Below the pieces are notes generated by a model. That model saw only the letters and a program-made list of their open reading frames with translations, had not been told where the DNA came from and ran no database searches. A program made the translations under genes and the position numbers. 22,350 nucleotides of DNA from Baffinella frigidus (Eukaryota > Cryptophyceae > Cryptomonadales > Baffinellaceae), in contig MU646323.1 of assembly GCA_026770585.1 (NCBI GenBank), forward strand, positions 1,034,059 to 1,056,408. Direction: 5' to 3'. Positions 22,025 to 22,350 of the stretch are shown piece by piece; positions within the stretch are counted from its first letter, which is position 1, and each line of letters begins with the position of its first letter.

Positions 22025-22039
22025 CTGCGCGGGGGTGGA

Positions 22040-22265
22040 GGGGGGGTTCGGTTTCCACTCAGAACACTACGAGGAACATTCTAAAATTAATTATTGGATT
22101 TTTTCTGAGGAAACAAGCCAAAAGTCAGCAATTTTTGGCCGCATTACACTGGATGTCCGGGGCTGGCGTGCCTCGTATTCTTTTGAGTGGGACGGTTTAG
22201 TACCAGCAGGGTCAAATTGTGCCTGTGTTTATTCTTTTCCTGCGGCTGACAGATGTGAAAACCGC
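22040..22265. other. Unassigned sequence between exon 1 copies
   Basis: AT-richer stretch with no telomere-like repeats and no recognisable exon. It contains TAGTACCAGCAGG, like the GTACC motifs seen in other inserts. It may be an insertion. Confidence 0.4.
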
Positions 22266-22277
22266 TCTGCAAGAGAG

Positions 22278-22310
22278 GAGGGGCGTTGTTGTGCCGGATG
22301 CATGGTGTTT
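22278..22310 (-). pseudogene. Exon 1 copy, 5' part
   Basis: CCCGCAG acceptor and KHHASGTTTPL with synonymous changes, then unrelated sequence. Confidence 0.6.
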
Positions 22311-22350
22311 CTGCGGGGGGGGGGGGTGTAAAGCAAATAACTGTCCTTCG

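Noticed and set aside
21156-21967. Two long overlapping plus-strand open frames
   Set aside because: They are products of the TTTCGGG array in intron 1 and antisense to exon 1 and its copy.

Overview
The window looks like nuclear DNA of a eukaryotic microalga or related protist. It is GC-rich and has no bacterial-style open frames. It is full of short and degenerate arrays of the Arabidopsis-type telomere heptamer (TTTAGGG/CCCTAAA), which sit inside introns and not at a chromosome end. That heptamer fits green algae and plants as well as some other protist lineages such as chromerids and dinoflagellates. A prasinophyte-like green alga is only a guess.

Almost everything can be read as one large gene on the minus strand, entered downstream of its start. 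I reconstructed 28 short exons (31-205 nt) between 22024 and 3982 from splice-site, phase and domain continuity. They add up to 2265 nt (755 codons) with no in-frame stop, and every intron phase closes. In gene order the exons encode: a Ser/Pro/His-rich segment and a short coiled coil (22024-20400); a PB1 domain (20105-18920); an Ala/Pro linker (18259-18186); basic and acidic low-complexity segments with five IQ-type calmodulin-binding motifs (16796-11578); and a protein-kinase fold (10913-4651). The kinase fold keeps the beta-3 lysine but has lost the glycine loop, the alpha-C glutamate, HRD, the metal-binding Asn and DFG, so it is a predicted pseudokinase. A C-terminal tail follows (4227-3982, with less certain exons down to about 2024). 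The 3' end is not resolved.

The striking feature is the architecture. About 20 of the exons are accompanied in the flanking introns by one or more extra copies of themselves. Most copies are truncated, frameshifted or missing a splice site, and they are separated by telomere-like arrays. Two exons (near 16.8 kb and 13.1 kb) each have three intact copies whose lengths (55 and 52 nt) are not multiples of three, so only one of each set could be used per transcript. Three of the 27 introns begin with GC. Several small foldback (MITE-like) elements are inserted in introns, the clearest at 6181-6515 and 15352-15521.

The left end (1-1160) contains no telomere-like array. It has a CT-rich tract, one possible plus-strand exon and a nested inverted-repeat structure. 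No rRNA, tRNA, CRISPR array or autonomous transposon is visible.
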